Origin: Wallemia ichthyophaga EXF-994
Taxonomy: Eukaryota; Basidiomycota; Wallemiomycetes; Wallemiales; Wallemiaceae
Assembly: GCF_000400465.1 (NCBI RefSeq)
Contig: NW_008806294.1
Location: 1-64,000 of the forward strand
Direction of reading: 5' to 3'
Length of the DNA: 64,000 nucleotides
The notes beneath the pieces are model-generated. The model was not told the DNA's origin and did not search any database. It was given only the letters and a program-made list of their open reading frames with translations. The position numbers were made by a program, and so were the translations under genes. This document shows, piece after piece, positions 44,315 to 55,005 of this stretch (position 1 is the stretch's first letter; every line of letters starts with the position of its first letter).

Positions 44315-45463
44315 ATGCCGCATCGCTATACATCCAGCGCACCCGATGTGATCACGTCGACAGCCACGGAACAAAACTCCAGCAATTGCCATTCATTAGG
44401 CTTCGTTTTCGCCAATAAAGGCAGTGATAGTGACAGCAACAGTGACAGCAATAACAGTAGTCTGCAAAAGCCTAAGCCGTACTGCAGAACACCATCACAG
44501 CTTGCACATCAGCTTTTGTCCAGATCAGCTACTGTAAATGAAAGAGGAGCTTCTGAAGCATACGCCAAGCTCGATATACACAGGGAGCTGCAGCATCGTT
44601 TCAATCTTGGTCTCAACCGTTGTGAGACTTTTCTGGACAAGAGCAGCGATAATAAGTCCAATTTCTGGAATTCAATCAAGAGGAAAATGTCCATGACATC
44701 GCTCGCTTCGAACACCATTAGCTCTTTTAGTTCTGCTACAAAGAAGACAAAGAAATCCAGTTTCAGTTCACTCGAGCGGGAGAGTGAGAAGGAAAAGGAT
44801 GAAAAATCTGAGCAGGTCAATGAGCACACAGAAACCCCAATCAACGGTCCAAAGAGGTCAGCTACTGTTTCCCACTCGATAGCCACACAAACTCGCAAAC
44901 CCGTCCACAGGAAGAAGGTGGCAGCAGATGACACTGCCATAGACGGCTCTCAGCATAAGGCGAGACGCCCACCATCATCGCTGCTACTCGGTTTCTTCGA
45001 TCCAGACCACGGCATCGCTATCGGTCGGTATAACATTTCCCCGAAGAAGACATTATCAAAAACGGAAAGAAAGAAGACGAGAAAAAAGGACAGCTGTGAT
45101 TACTTCTATGAGCCTAACACAGCACTGGCTATTGGAAAATTCGACGACTGTGGCACTTTCCCTCAATCGCCGTTAAAATCACCATTATTTACGCAGAGGA
45201 CGACGAAACACAAAGACCTATCCAATTCAAACGTACACATTGAGGAGACGTTGCCACTGTGCGAGTCAGAACCAAAAGGGCCAAGAATCAGACGCAAATT
45301 TGCGATGAAAGTCAAGCAAACTGAGACAGAGGAGATGGTGCCACCAGCTTCTAAGAGAATTAAGATGCGCAATAAGTTAGCAAAGTCAAAACAAAGCAAG
45401 ACATACAAACGTCTCAACAGAATACTCAACATTTGTGCGTGTAGGTGCTCAAAGCTTGAGTAA
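44315..45463 (+). CDS. Uncharacterised 382-aa basic protein with internal repeat
   Basis: Single exon, 382 aa, no family recognised. N-terminal 70 residues Ser/Asn-rich; a helical part about 80-125 (YAKLDIHRELQHRF, NFWNSIKRKM); then a Lys/Ser/Glu-rich stretch. Two imperfect copies of one motif, FFDPDHGIAIGRY (227-239) and FYEPNTALAIGKF (264-276), each end in an IG(R/K)(Y/F) step and are followed by SP-type sites. The C-terminus is strongly basic (KRIKMRNKLAKSKQS) and ends CACRCSKLE. No membrane segment. Probably nuclear by charge, but this is a guess. Confidence 0.75.
   Translation: MPHRYTSSAPDVITSTATEQNSSNCHSLGFVFANKGSDSDSNSDSNNSSLQKPKPYCRTPSQLAHQLLSRSATVNERGASEAYAKLDIHRELQHRFNLGLNRCETFLDKSSDNKSNFWNSIKRKMSMTSLASNTISSFSSATKKTKKSSFSSLERESEKEKDEKSEQVNEHTETPINGPKRSATVSHSIATQTRKPVHRKKVAADDTAIDGSQHKARRPPSSLLLGFFDPDHGIAIGRYNISPKKTLSKTERKKTRKKDSCDYFYEPNTALAIGKFDDCGTFPQSPLKSPLFTQRTTKHKDLSNSNVHIEETLPLCESEPKGPRIRRKFAMKVKQTETEEMVPPASKRIKMRNKLAKSKQSKTYKRLNRILNICACRCSKLE
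44993..45142 (+). repeat. Internal protein motif repeat in the 382-aa unknown
   Basis: Codes for two copies of a 13-residue aromatic-acidic-Pro motif ending AIG(R/K)(Y/F), 37 residues apart. Identity is about half at protein level and weak at DNA level, so the duplication is old and the residues are probably under selection. Confidence 0.7.
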
Positions 45464-45640
45464 AAGCGATATCAATACAACTTATACACATAAACACTCA
45501 TTACATCATTCAAGCATCATATATTATACTTCTCTTTGTAACACACTATCATTTCATTCCTCTAAATTTTTCACGGCAAACGGTCATCATCTATTCTGCA
45601 AAGCGACGAGATAGCAGCATGACAAAGCCAAAGAAAGGAG

Positions 45641-46465
45641 ATGATGATATTGAGTGCTTATTGTTCCGCTCATCTCCTGCTAATGTTGCCAAACAGTCGA
45701 GACCAAAGTTGTCGAGTATCTCAAGAAGCGCAATAGGCCTTATTCAGCGAGTATGTCATGCGAGAACTATTTGGCTGTTCGACTGAGCCCGCTATAGGCG
45801 ACATCTCTACTAATCTCGGCCAAAGCGTCAGCAAGCTCGCCACTCAGAAAGTTCTTGTCGCGTGCGCAGAGAGAGGCGTAATCACATCCAAAGCCTATGG
45901 TGGGATCTGCGGCGAGGTACTCTCTCAAAGCTCACTCAATTCGCACAGGGAAGCAAACAGTTTTTGTCGCCAATCAGAATGACGACACCAACGCAATCTC
46001 ACCAGAAGATTTGGCAGCGCTGGTGGAGAATAACGATCACTTGAGAAAAGAGCACCAAAGTTTGAATGAACAGATCGCGCACTACAACAAAGGCAAGTGT
46101 ACCTGGAAGTGATCGAATCTTGCTGACGTGAGCGGCTAGAAATAAACGTGATGAAAAAGCTACCAGCATTCAATGAGCTGCCTAGTCTTATCGGTGCACA
46201 TAAGAAGCGTATAGGCGAACTCGACCTGCAAATAGCCGACGTCAAAGACTTCAACGATCAAGTTTCTCAACAAGAGACGGCCAAAGTGGAAAAGGAGTTT
46301 ATCAAGTGGAAAAAGCTGTACAAGAAGCGCATGAGGAAGTACAGTGACGTCCGCGATGCCCTCTGCGGTGAAGAAGCCACCAAGGAAGACGTAACCAAGA
46401 TGGACGAAGAGCTGGGCTTGGATGAGCTTGACGATGACTGCAAGATGCTGCTGGCGTTGATGTGA
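45641..46465 (+). CDS. HOP2: Meiotic recombination factor Hop2 (TBPIP/PSMC3IP)
   Basis: With Mnd1, Hop2 stimulates Dmc1/Rad51 strand invasion between homologues in meiosis. Model join(45641..45653, 45697..45750, 45798..45899, 45949..46092, 46140..46465), 212 aa. The winged helix has ETKVVEYLKKRNRPYSASDI and KLATQKVLVACAERGV, KAYGKQTVFVANQ; a coiled coil follows (ISPEDLAALVENNDHLRKEH) and a C-terminal helix bundle with WKKLYKKRMRKYSDV. Intron 4 has a GC donor (GCAAGT). The 5' end is uncertain: an ATG at 45619 looks attractive but cannot be joined in frame, so I use ATG 45641. Confidence 0.88.
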
Positions 46466-46700
46466 AATGAACCTATGTGAGTCATGACAGGCACGCCAAC
46501 CTTAATTAAGTGCAAATCTGAGCGTTCGGCATCTCGAAATGAAGAATGTAAATAAGACATGGAAAAACTGTATTGGTAGAGCTATATGAATGCACTGGCC
46601 TTAATGAGCTAGTTCTTACCGGTGAAATAACATATCCTGACACCTCCACATTTCAATACTCGGAATCGATCATGTGTTTGCTTCCTCGCAGTCATCCACG

Positions 46701-49700
46701 ATGGACGATATCCAGTCCGCTGAAATATCGCTCAATGCGGTCATAGCAGTGTTCGCAGTCATCGCTGGATTCGTTGTACACCAAAAATACAACAAGGTGT
46801 CACTTCCAACGACGGAGGAATACGTCCACAACGATACTCCCATTAAACCTAACGAGTACAAGCATAAAAACAGATACCTGGACTATCTTCTATTCGCTGG
46901 ACTACTTGCCGGCTTGGGTTCCTATAGCTGTGAATTCGGTTACGCTGTGATGGAGAATGATAATGTTGCATTGAGTCTGATGGGATTCTCTCAATACGTC
47001 GTCTTTCTCTGCATGGCTTATGCAGGATTAGAGTGCTTCGCGCAAAACTACCTTCTAGCCATCACCACTGCACTCAGCTTGCTCGTAAATACAGTCGTAT
47101 ATCTCCATCCCAAGTCGTCGTCGAGTCCAGTACCACTTTTAGCGACGGCTACTATGGTTTTCGCTGTGATAAACAAGAGACCTGGTCCTGATACTATCCA
47201 CAAACCAATGTACCCTCACAGGAATGACGTACTGCCATCCAAGGTCTGCCAGTCGACCAATGGATCTATCTTCGACACTCTCTTCTTCACGTATGCAACA
47301 CCTATTGTGCGAATGGGATATGAAATGCCCTCATCTATGGGTATAGACAATCTACCATTCGTACCACCTTACCTGCGTGCAAGGGCTCTTTTCGAAGGTA
47401 TCAGAAGAGTGATGGTATTCAAACCATTGCCAAAGTATCACAAAAACTCAGACGTCAGCGCTACGCCGCTGTTCATGAACATACTAAGGGCTAACAAGTA
47501 CCAGGTTAGCATGCTCGTTGGTCTCTCGCTTCTCATTGCCAGCTTGTACTACACGCCGGCAATCTTCCTCAAAAAGCTCCTTTCATCTATCGAGGACAAG
47601 GAGAGCGCGTCTTGGCAATGGTACTATGCTATGTGCTTGTTCTTTAGTTCGATTGTCTTGTCCTTGTTTTCAGGTCAGGTATGGTCATTCGCAGCTACAC
47701 AGTTCGTCGGCCGTATTCGCACTCAGCTCAACTCGCTTTTGTTTGCGAAAACACTCTCGAAGAAGGATATATCAGTAGCATCGAATAATGAGGATGATGA
47801 CGACGACATTGCAGTCAAGTCCAAGTCGCAGGTTATGACTCTAATGACTGTCGACGCTGATAGGATAAGTCAGTCTAGTATTATGGTATTCACTCTTATG
47901 GACGCTCCTATTGAATTAGCCGTCGGTTCTGTCTTCCTCTACACGCTTTTGGGTCATTCAGCTCTCGTTGGTCTGCTCGTTATTGTTTTGTTCTTGCCGC
48001 TTAATCACTACTCTGGCAAATTTGTCGTCAGAGCACAAGACAATCTCATGGTGGGTTGGCATTCTATTCTGCTTGACTAGTTCGTACTTACCTTTTCAAC
48101 AGGAAGCACGTGATCACAGAACAAGTATAATGAATGAAATACTATCCTCAATTCGCATTATCAAGCTTAGTGGCAGTGAGCGTAGAATAATGTCACGCGT
48201 TTTTGGCGTCAGAAGAGCAGAGCTATATCAGCAGAAGCTCAACTATCTCATAGAAGTTGCATTCAACCTTATTTGGGACTCGTCGCCATTTCTAGTCTCA
48301 TTGACTGCATTCATGCACTATACACTCTACAGAAGACTACCACTTACGCCAGCAATTGCATTTGCCAGTGTATCGGTATTCAACGAAATGCAATTTGCCC
48401 TGAACGGTCTACCAGAATGTTTTATAGGATTCTTGCAGACATTTGTTTCAGTGCGCCGCATTGCATCTTACCTCTCCAGTCAAGACGTCGATAACGTCTG
48501 CCACCCGGGCTCTTTCATCCAGGTATCAAATGATGCACACATGATCCTGCGTCAAACCTCGTTCGCATGGCCAACAGTAAACACCAATAAGGGGATCGAC
48601 GATGGTGATGTGTTTACACTCCACAGCATCGATTTCGAAGCTATGCCGGGACAGCTGTCGCTTGTGTGCGGTAAGTTGGGCTCCGGTAAGACACTGTTCC
48701 TCAACGGATTACTTGGTGAGGCTGATCTCGTTGGTGGGTCACTGCGTGTCCCAAGATCTGACTTCCACATCATGGAACATTTCCCTCAGGAAAAGCCAAC
48801 GATGAATGAATGGCTGGTTGATTCAATGACAGCATATGCTCCTCAGACACCTTGGTTGATGAATGCTAGTGTAAAGGACAACATCATTTTCTACCATCCG
48901 TTTGATGCCAAAAGGTACGAGGAGGTACTGAACGCTTGTTCGCTCAAAAACGATTTGGAGTATATGGAAGATGGAGACCAGACTGAGATCGGTGAACAGG
49001 GGTGAGTTTGCTGCGTTGCAATCACGGCTAGAATGCTGACCACTTCTAAAGACTCAATCTTTCCGGTGGCCAGAAGGCTAGGGTGTCTCTTGCAAGAGCA
49101 GTTTACTCTCGTGCTACCACTCTTCTGTTGGACGACGTACTCTCGGCTGTGGATTCACACACCTCTGCTTGGATATTCGAGAAGTGTATTAAAGGCCCGC
49201 TGCTCGCTGAGCGTAATGTCATTCTCGTCTCACATCACATCCAACTCATCGGACAGGCTGCAGACAACATAATTGCCTTTGACAACGGAGAAGTCATCTT
49301 CAGTGGTACAACTGCTGAGTTCGATGAGAGCGAAGTAAAGCCAACGTTGATTTCTTCGATAATGACGGACGACGAAGAGGCAATGGCTGAGGTTGAAGCA
49401 GCAACCTCGCCGCCCAGCAGCGGAACGGAAACGGAAGGGTCAGACGCCGACAGTGAAACGACAATTGGAGCGGAGAAAGTGAATGAAAAAGAAAGAAGCG
49501 TGACGCCTTCATCACCACAGGACTTTTCACCAGCTCAAAATAGCACGCCTCCAAAGATTGACAAGGCACCAAGGAAGCTTGTCCAAGATGAAGGTAGAGC
49601 AGTAGGACGCGTCTCGAAAGAGGTGTACATGACATTACTAAAGAACATGGGTGGATCTTTCTACTGGACAATCTTCACTTCCCTCTTCGTCCTCGCCGCC

Positions 49701-51527
49701 TTCTCTCCCGTGGTCGAGAACTGGATCTTGTCACAATGGTCACAGTCATACTTGAATGGTTTGGTGTCTAAGAGTGCAACGTTGAGATGGATTACCATTT
49801 ACGGTGGGGTTATCATGATTGGTATAGTCGTCGGTTCGTTGAGATGGCTCGTGCTCTATCTTGGTTCTATCAAGGCAAGTCGCCGTATCCATGACAATAT
49901 GCTCGAGAGTTGCATGCGTGCGCCTTTGCGTTTTTACGATACAGTGTCGAAGGGACGTCTTCTGAATCGGTTCGGTAAGGATTTGGAGGGTATAGATTCA
50001 TCATTAGCCGACAATTTCGGGAGATCTATCGTCAATGCTCTCGGAATAATTGCTTCGTTTATCTCTGTGATGCTTATCGGTGGATTACCCGCCATCGCCG
50101 CTCTTAGTGTGTTATCAGTGCTGTACTACCAAGTTGGAAAGATGTACAACACAGCATCCCGCGAGCTACGTCGTATTGAATCAGTGTTCAAGTCACCAGT
50201 ATACAGTCTCTACGCTGAGACTATCTCGGGAGTGGCCACTATACGTGCATTCGGTAATGGTCTAATAATGTCGGAGATGCTCGAAAAGATCGACAATGCT
50301 AACAAACCTTGGTATTGGTTGTGGACATTATCGAGATGGTTGAGTGGACGTTTCAATTTCTTTAGCTCATGCTTGATTGGAGCTACTGCAATCGGAATTG
50401 TTGCTGCGGGTGATATCAATGCTAGTTATGCAGGTTTTGCATTGGCATTTGCGATGACCGTATCTCAGAACCTCATCTTGGCTGTCAGACGTCTTACCAG
50501 CTTGGAGCAGTCAATGGTCGCGCTTGAAAGAGTGAAGGAGTACTCAGAGCTACCATCGGAGGCTGCTGAGATAACGAAACCACGTCCACCAGCAGCTTGG
50601 CCACACCAGGGTAATGTGAGGTTTGAAGATTTCAACCTAAGCTACGCACCGGAATTGCCTCTGGTATTGAAGGATATCAATCTCGATGTCAACGGTCGTA
50701 GCAAAGTCGGTATCGTTGGTCCAACAGGATGCGGGAAGGTGAGTGTGATTATTTTGTGGAGTGGATAGAGTAAGTGGATACTAACATACACACTCAGTCG
50801 ACACTCGCAAGTGCTTTCTTTAGATTTACTGAGGCTGCTTCTGGTAGGCTGCTGATTGATGGGATTGACGTGTCTACTCTCGGACTGACAGACTTGCGAA
50901 CGAGATTACAGATAGTACCGCAAGGTAGGTTGGTTGTTTTTCTCGGGTTGCAATCACTAATTACGTGTGTTACATGCAGACCCGACCATCATGTCAGGCA
51001 CGCTGAGAGAAGCGCTGGATGTGTACAACGAGTTCAGCGACGAAGAGATACTCGATGCACTCCGTCGTGTGCAACTTATTCGAGGCGCTGGTAGTGACAG
51101 TGAGTCGGAAGTGTCAAACACTCGGGAAAACAAAAATACGTTCGTTAATTTGAACAGCAAGGTGGATGAGAATGGATCCAACCTGAGTAGTGGAGAACGA
51201 CAACTGATGGTTATCACAAAAGCCATCCTTAATAGGAGCAAAGTGATTATATTCGACGAGTCGACATCTGCTGTTGACTATAAGACGGATGAGCTCATAC
51301 AAACGACGATCAGGGAGGAGTTCACGAACAGTACGATATTCACGATCGCGCATAGATTGCGCACCGTGATAGATTACGATGTCATTGCTGTTATGGATAG
51401 TGGACGGATAGTGGAGCTTGGTTCACCGGCTCAACTGCTCAATAAACAGAGCAGGTTTATGGAGATGTGCAAGGCCACTGGGAAACAGGAGTACAGTACA
51501 TTGAAGAAAATGGCGAATGACAAGTGA
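46701..51527 (+). CDS. ABCC-type (MRP) ABC transporter
   Basis: Full-length ABC exporter of conjugates or bile-acid-like anions at vacuole or plasma membrane (family knowledge; substrate unknown). Model join(46701..48050, 48103..49001, 49052..50738, 50798..50924, 50980..51527), 1536 aa. An N-terminal TMD0-like block precedes TMD1; NBD1 has Walker A GKLGSGKT, signature LSGGQ and Walker [12 protein letters not shown] with Asp where a catalytic Glu would sit; an acidic Ser/Glu linker follows; TMD2; NBD2 has [17 protein letters not shown] and [11 protein letters not shown]. This asymmetry is usual for ABCC proteins. The start is the first ATG giving MDDIQSAEI. Confidence 0.95.
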
Positions 51528-51800
51528 AAAGGACATTGCATACTTAAACATATACATACATACAATAGAGGAAATTCGTATTCAAACCCGCAAAATTGAT
51601 TGAGTAAACTATTGATCATAATTACAACATATAATACACGCAGTATAAATAGCTTTTTGAATTAAATAAGACGTAATTAGTGAGAATGCCAGCTTCTCGG
51701 GTGGTCGTGAGGGGTACGGGTGGAGATAGAGTACAGCAGATCCAGTCTGGAGTGTTAGATAAAGTTGAGTATTGAGTGTTTTAAGCTACGTGTTTCAAAT

Positions 51801-53360
51801 CTACTGATTTGCTCTCAGTGTAGCTTTTCGAAGCTCGTAGAGCATAGTGTCACCCCACAGCCAGCCGCCTGGGAGCATTGAGGGGTGAAGTTGATCGATT
51901 TGGTGAGCATGCTGGCCGAACCTAGTCGGGGAGTTAGAAAGCGACGAAAAGACAGTGGCAACGCACATAAGACGACCCCACTCATTCAAGCCAACACCAT
52001 CAAACTCCTCTTTTTGCAAAACGTACCTGGCAGCCTGGTCTAGTTGAAACAGGCGATTCAAGTGAAAATACGGTTTGTCTTGGTAGAGACGCTCCTGTTC
52101 GAGTCTGGCCATTTTAGCGTGAGTGTTGATATCAGTGTTGATGCTCCGGCCAATCCAGTCGATCCAGTCGAGTTTATGGTTAGATTCGGACGGGTAGTGG
52201 CAAGTGCGCCAAACAAGTTGTGCGCTTGGGAAAATTGACTGGGTTGCAGAGAGCATCTCACTCATTCTGTCCATATAAAAGGCTAGTCTGTCTCCAGACA
52301 AGTCTGTCATGGTGGACTTGTCGTCTTCTATGTCGATACGCGCGAAGCGGGCTAGATCCCATAACGAGCTGCTCACTTCGACGAGGTCTGGCTGGCGTAG
52401 GGTATGTGCAGCTCTGGTTTCCTTCTCGCTTTCGCCCTCACTCCGACTCTCACCCTCGTTTGTATTCGACATGGATATCCGGTCGAGGATGTTGCGCCCG
52501 TGCACTATCAATCTGTCTTCGTAGTTGTTGGGAGGATTGTACTGCTCCTTAGATGCAAAAAAAGCGTCAGTATCCATCCCGAAATGGAAAGACTGGATGA
52601 GCATGAGGTCGATGGAGGGTATGTAGCAAATGTTTGGCAGGCTGCTTTCGCGGGGGGCTCTTTTGCCATGTGAGTGTGATTTTGATTGTGAAAGGTTATA
52701 TTTTTGCGCCTCTCCTTCCCCCGCAAAAGGCGACCACGGATGGTCATCGCCCAAGTTGACAACGTCCTCGCCAAGCAAGTTGCAAAAGTACTTTACAGTC
52801 TCGCGTGCGATAGAGTCGCCCATGATGAGGATTGTTTTGTTGTGGGCGAAGGAGGTGTCTGTGTGAGAGTGTGAGAGTGTATCACCACTAATTTGCGCCG
52901 CTAAAGAAGCCATTAGGCGTGGTGGCTGGCAGCTGCTATCGAAAGGCACCCAGTTGTTCTCTTCCCGGTGGGTGAGGTTGACGTGAAGAGTGCCAAGTTG
53001 GGAGAATGGGTTTGAGCAGGTGTGCTGGGTGTTCTGCGTATTCTGCGTATTCTGCCGCTCTCCCACTCCACCTATATCCACTTCCACACCACCTATTGTC
53101 CGCGTATAATGCTGGCCGTCGATTCCGCTCAAACTCCCCCAGTAGACAGAAGCAACTATCCAAATCACGGCGATTGAGATGGACAAACTAACAAATCTGA
53201 TCCTTCTACTTCCACAAATAATTGGTAGAACTGATTTATTCGGTTGCTGTGTCTCCGCCAGTGTCGCGGTCATTGTGATTGTTTGTAAAAAACAAGTGGA
53301 CAAGGCGCGGGGAACAAGGGGAGAATCTGGGGTGCAGTCACTTGAATCTACTGTGAACAT
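51801..53360 (-). CDS. Type II membrane protein with SGNH/PC-esterase-like domain
   Basis: Single exon, 519 aa. One hydrophobic anchor near residues 55-75 (VSLSISIAVIWIVASVYW) after a short hydrophilic N-terminus predicts a lumenal catalytic domain. It has a Ser motif ILIMGDSIARETVKYFC (about 177-193) and near the end DQLHPSMLPGGWLWGD, which fits the block-I Ser and D-x-x-H of SGNH/PC-esterase enzymes such as polysaccharide O-acetyl transferases. QNTQNTQNTQ forms a short stalk repeat. Substrate unknown. The start may instead be the ATG at 53273. Related fungal proteins exist in my memory only as hypothetical. Confidence 0.75.
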   Translation of the reverse strand: MFTVDSSDCTPDSPLVPRALSTCFLQTITMTATLAETQQPNKSVLPIICGSRRIRFVSLSISIAVIWIVASVYWGSLSGIDGQHYTRTIGGVEVDIGGVGERQNTQNTQNTQHTCSNPFSQLGTLHVNLTHREENNWVPFDSSCQPPRLMASLAAQISGDTLSHSHTDTSFAHNKTILIMGDSIARETVKYFCNLLGEDVVNLGDDHPWSPFAGEGEAQKYNLSQSKSHSHGKRAPRESSLPNICYIPSIDLMLIQSFHFGMDTDAFFASKEQYNPPNNYEDRLIVHGRNILDRISMSNTNEGESRSEGESEKETRAAHTLRQPDLVEVSSSLWDLARFARIDIEDDKSTMTDLSGDRLAFYMDRMSEMLSATQSIFPSAQLVWRTCHYPSESNHKLDWIDWIGRSINTDINTHAKMARLEQERLYQDKPYFHLNRLFQLDQAARYVLQKEEFDGVGLNEWGRLMCVATVFSSLSNSPTRFGQHAHQIDQLHPSMLPGGWLWGDTMLYELRKATLRANQ

Positions 53361-53661
53361 TGATTATTTATTAGGTGATCGGAATGCATATGTGCTTATT
53401 CAATGGTTTGTTCAGATTTATTTAAATTTGAGAGCCAATTTTCGCGTGATCTTTGTGCTGCATTCCCCTGTTGTCGTGCGTCATATAAAGCACAGGTATG
53501 GTAATATTTGTAAAGTGTTGAATATTAAATAATAATACATGAACAATCTCCCTTTCTAACTGCCTCACATTCCAAAGTAGAGACACAAAGTAGAGACATC
53601 CTAAAGACATCTAATAAAACCCGATAAATACGTCATAAATCTTTCTATTTTATTATATACA
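53361..53661. other. Intergenic region with a 13-bp tandem repeat
   Basis: 301 bp between the CDF transporter stop and the SGNH gene start, both on the minus strand. A 13-bp word (aaagtagagacac/t) is repeated head to tail at 53574-53599. The rest is AT-rich; nothing coding is seen. It should carry the SGNH gene promoter. Confidence 0.5.
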
Positions 53662-54932
53662 TCAATTATTGATCGAACAAACAGAATTCTGTCTCGTTAA
53701 TTGTCCTTCAGAGCATCCCCTACTAGCCACATCATCAGCTTCAACTTCGATGGTGACGTGGCTGATACCGAACCCAGCCAAACACTGACGCATCTCTCTC
53801 TCCACAGTGTGCCATTGCGTGAGAGTGAGTGAGGAAGGTACTCTAACATGCAGCGTAGCCAGAAGATCTGTTTGTGAGAGATGCCAGATATGGTGATCGT
53901 GGATGCTAACTACGTTTGGAAGGGAGAGTAAATCACTCTCTATAGCCTGCAAATCGAGATATTTGGGTGCGACTTCCAACAATATCCTTGCTGTTTTCAA
54001 CGTGAGTGGTATCGCTGATGCAAATATGATTATGGATATAATCAGTGAAGCTGCAGGATCTGCATAGAATCTATTTTCCGATTTCAACTTCAAGATGAGT
54101 ACACCGACTACTATAACACCAATGTTGTTTATAGCGTCACCTACAACATGCACAAATACACCAAACATACCCAAATCGCCATGTGGATCGATTGGTGGTG
54201 GTAGTCTGACGTGATTATGCATGTGGTGGAGAGAGTTTTCGTTATCGTGAGAATTTTCGTCGTTGTGGGAGTGTGAGTGTGAGTGTGAGTGTTCATGATC
54301 ATCATCATGCGAGTGTCTAGATAGTAAACCCTCCTCTTCGTCGGAGTTTGAGTGTGAGTGTTCGTGTTTACCATGTGAATGACCATGTCCGCCGTGTCCA
54401 TGGTCGTGTACGAAAGCAGCTGAAATGATATTCAACACCAAACCAACGCCACCTAATGAAATAACAGCGATAGGCTGATCGACGCTTTCTGGGTTAAAGA
54501 AGCGTTCAATCGATTGAAGGAAGATGGAGAGTGCGAGACCGAGGAGGAAAACGCCGTTGAAGAAGGCGCCGACAAGTCTATGTGGATTGTTAGATGGGAT
54601 AATTGATAGATCCCAACATACTCAGCTCTATGCCATCCGTATGTCCATCCAGGCAATCTTCTGCCGTGTTCGCGGAGGTAAGCGGCAGTGAAAGCGATGA
54701 CATATGCAACTAGATCCGATAGGTAGTGGAAGCTATCCGCAATCAAAGCTAATGAACGCGTTCTCAATCCCACTATGATTTGGTTAGTGGGCTATCACCA
54801 CGCACTGCGCCCACCTACCAACTAACTCCGAAACAAAGAATACGCAACTGATCCCGAGGACTATCCCGAAGCGTGTTGTGCTATATCCTGTCAGTCATGT
54901 TCCTGTATCATATATACTCCTCACTTCTTCAT
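53662..54932 (-). CDS. ZRC1: CDF-family vacuolar zinc transporter (Zrc1/Cot1-like)
   Basis: Exports Zn2+ from cytosol into vacuole or ER. Model complement(53662..54577, 54622..54772, 54819..54880, 54925..54932), 378 aa; the first coding exon is only 8 nt. TM2 has the metal site SLALIADSFHYLSD and TM5 HVVGDAINNIGV, each with the HxxxD pattern of Zn transporters. Between TM4 and TM5 lies a His-rich loop (HDHGHGGHGHSHGKHEHSH and a longer second part) typical of Zrc1. C-terminal cytoplasmic domain has VSIHDHHIWHLSQTDLLATLHV. Confidence 0.9.
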
Positions 54933-55005
54933 CGTCGTAACTCAACGATGATTTTTTCTACACGCGCAAATATCAATAAATATAAAATCAATTATTAAGA
55001 CATTC

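Noticed and set aside
45619-45653. ATG at 45619 as the HOP2 start (MTKPKKGDDD)
   Set aside because: It looks like other Hop2 N-termini but no donor/acceptor pair joins it in frame to ETKVVEYLKK; the ATG at 45641 does.
54240-54330. gagtgt-type microsatellite as a noncoding repeat
   Set aside because: It is the coding sequence of the His/Ser loop of the zinc transporter, not an independent repeat element.
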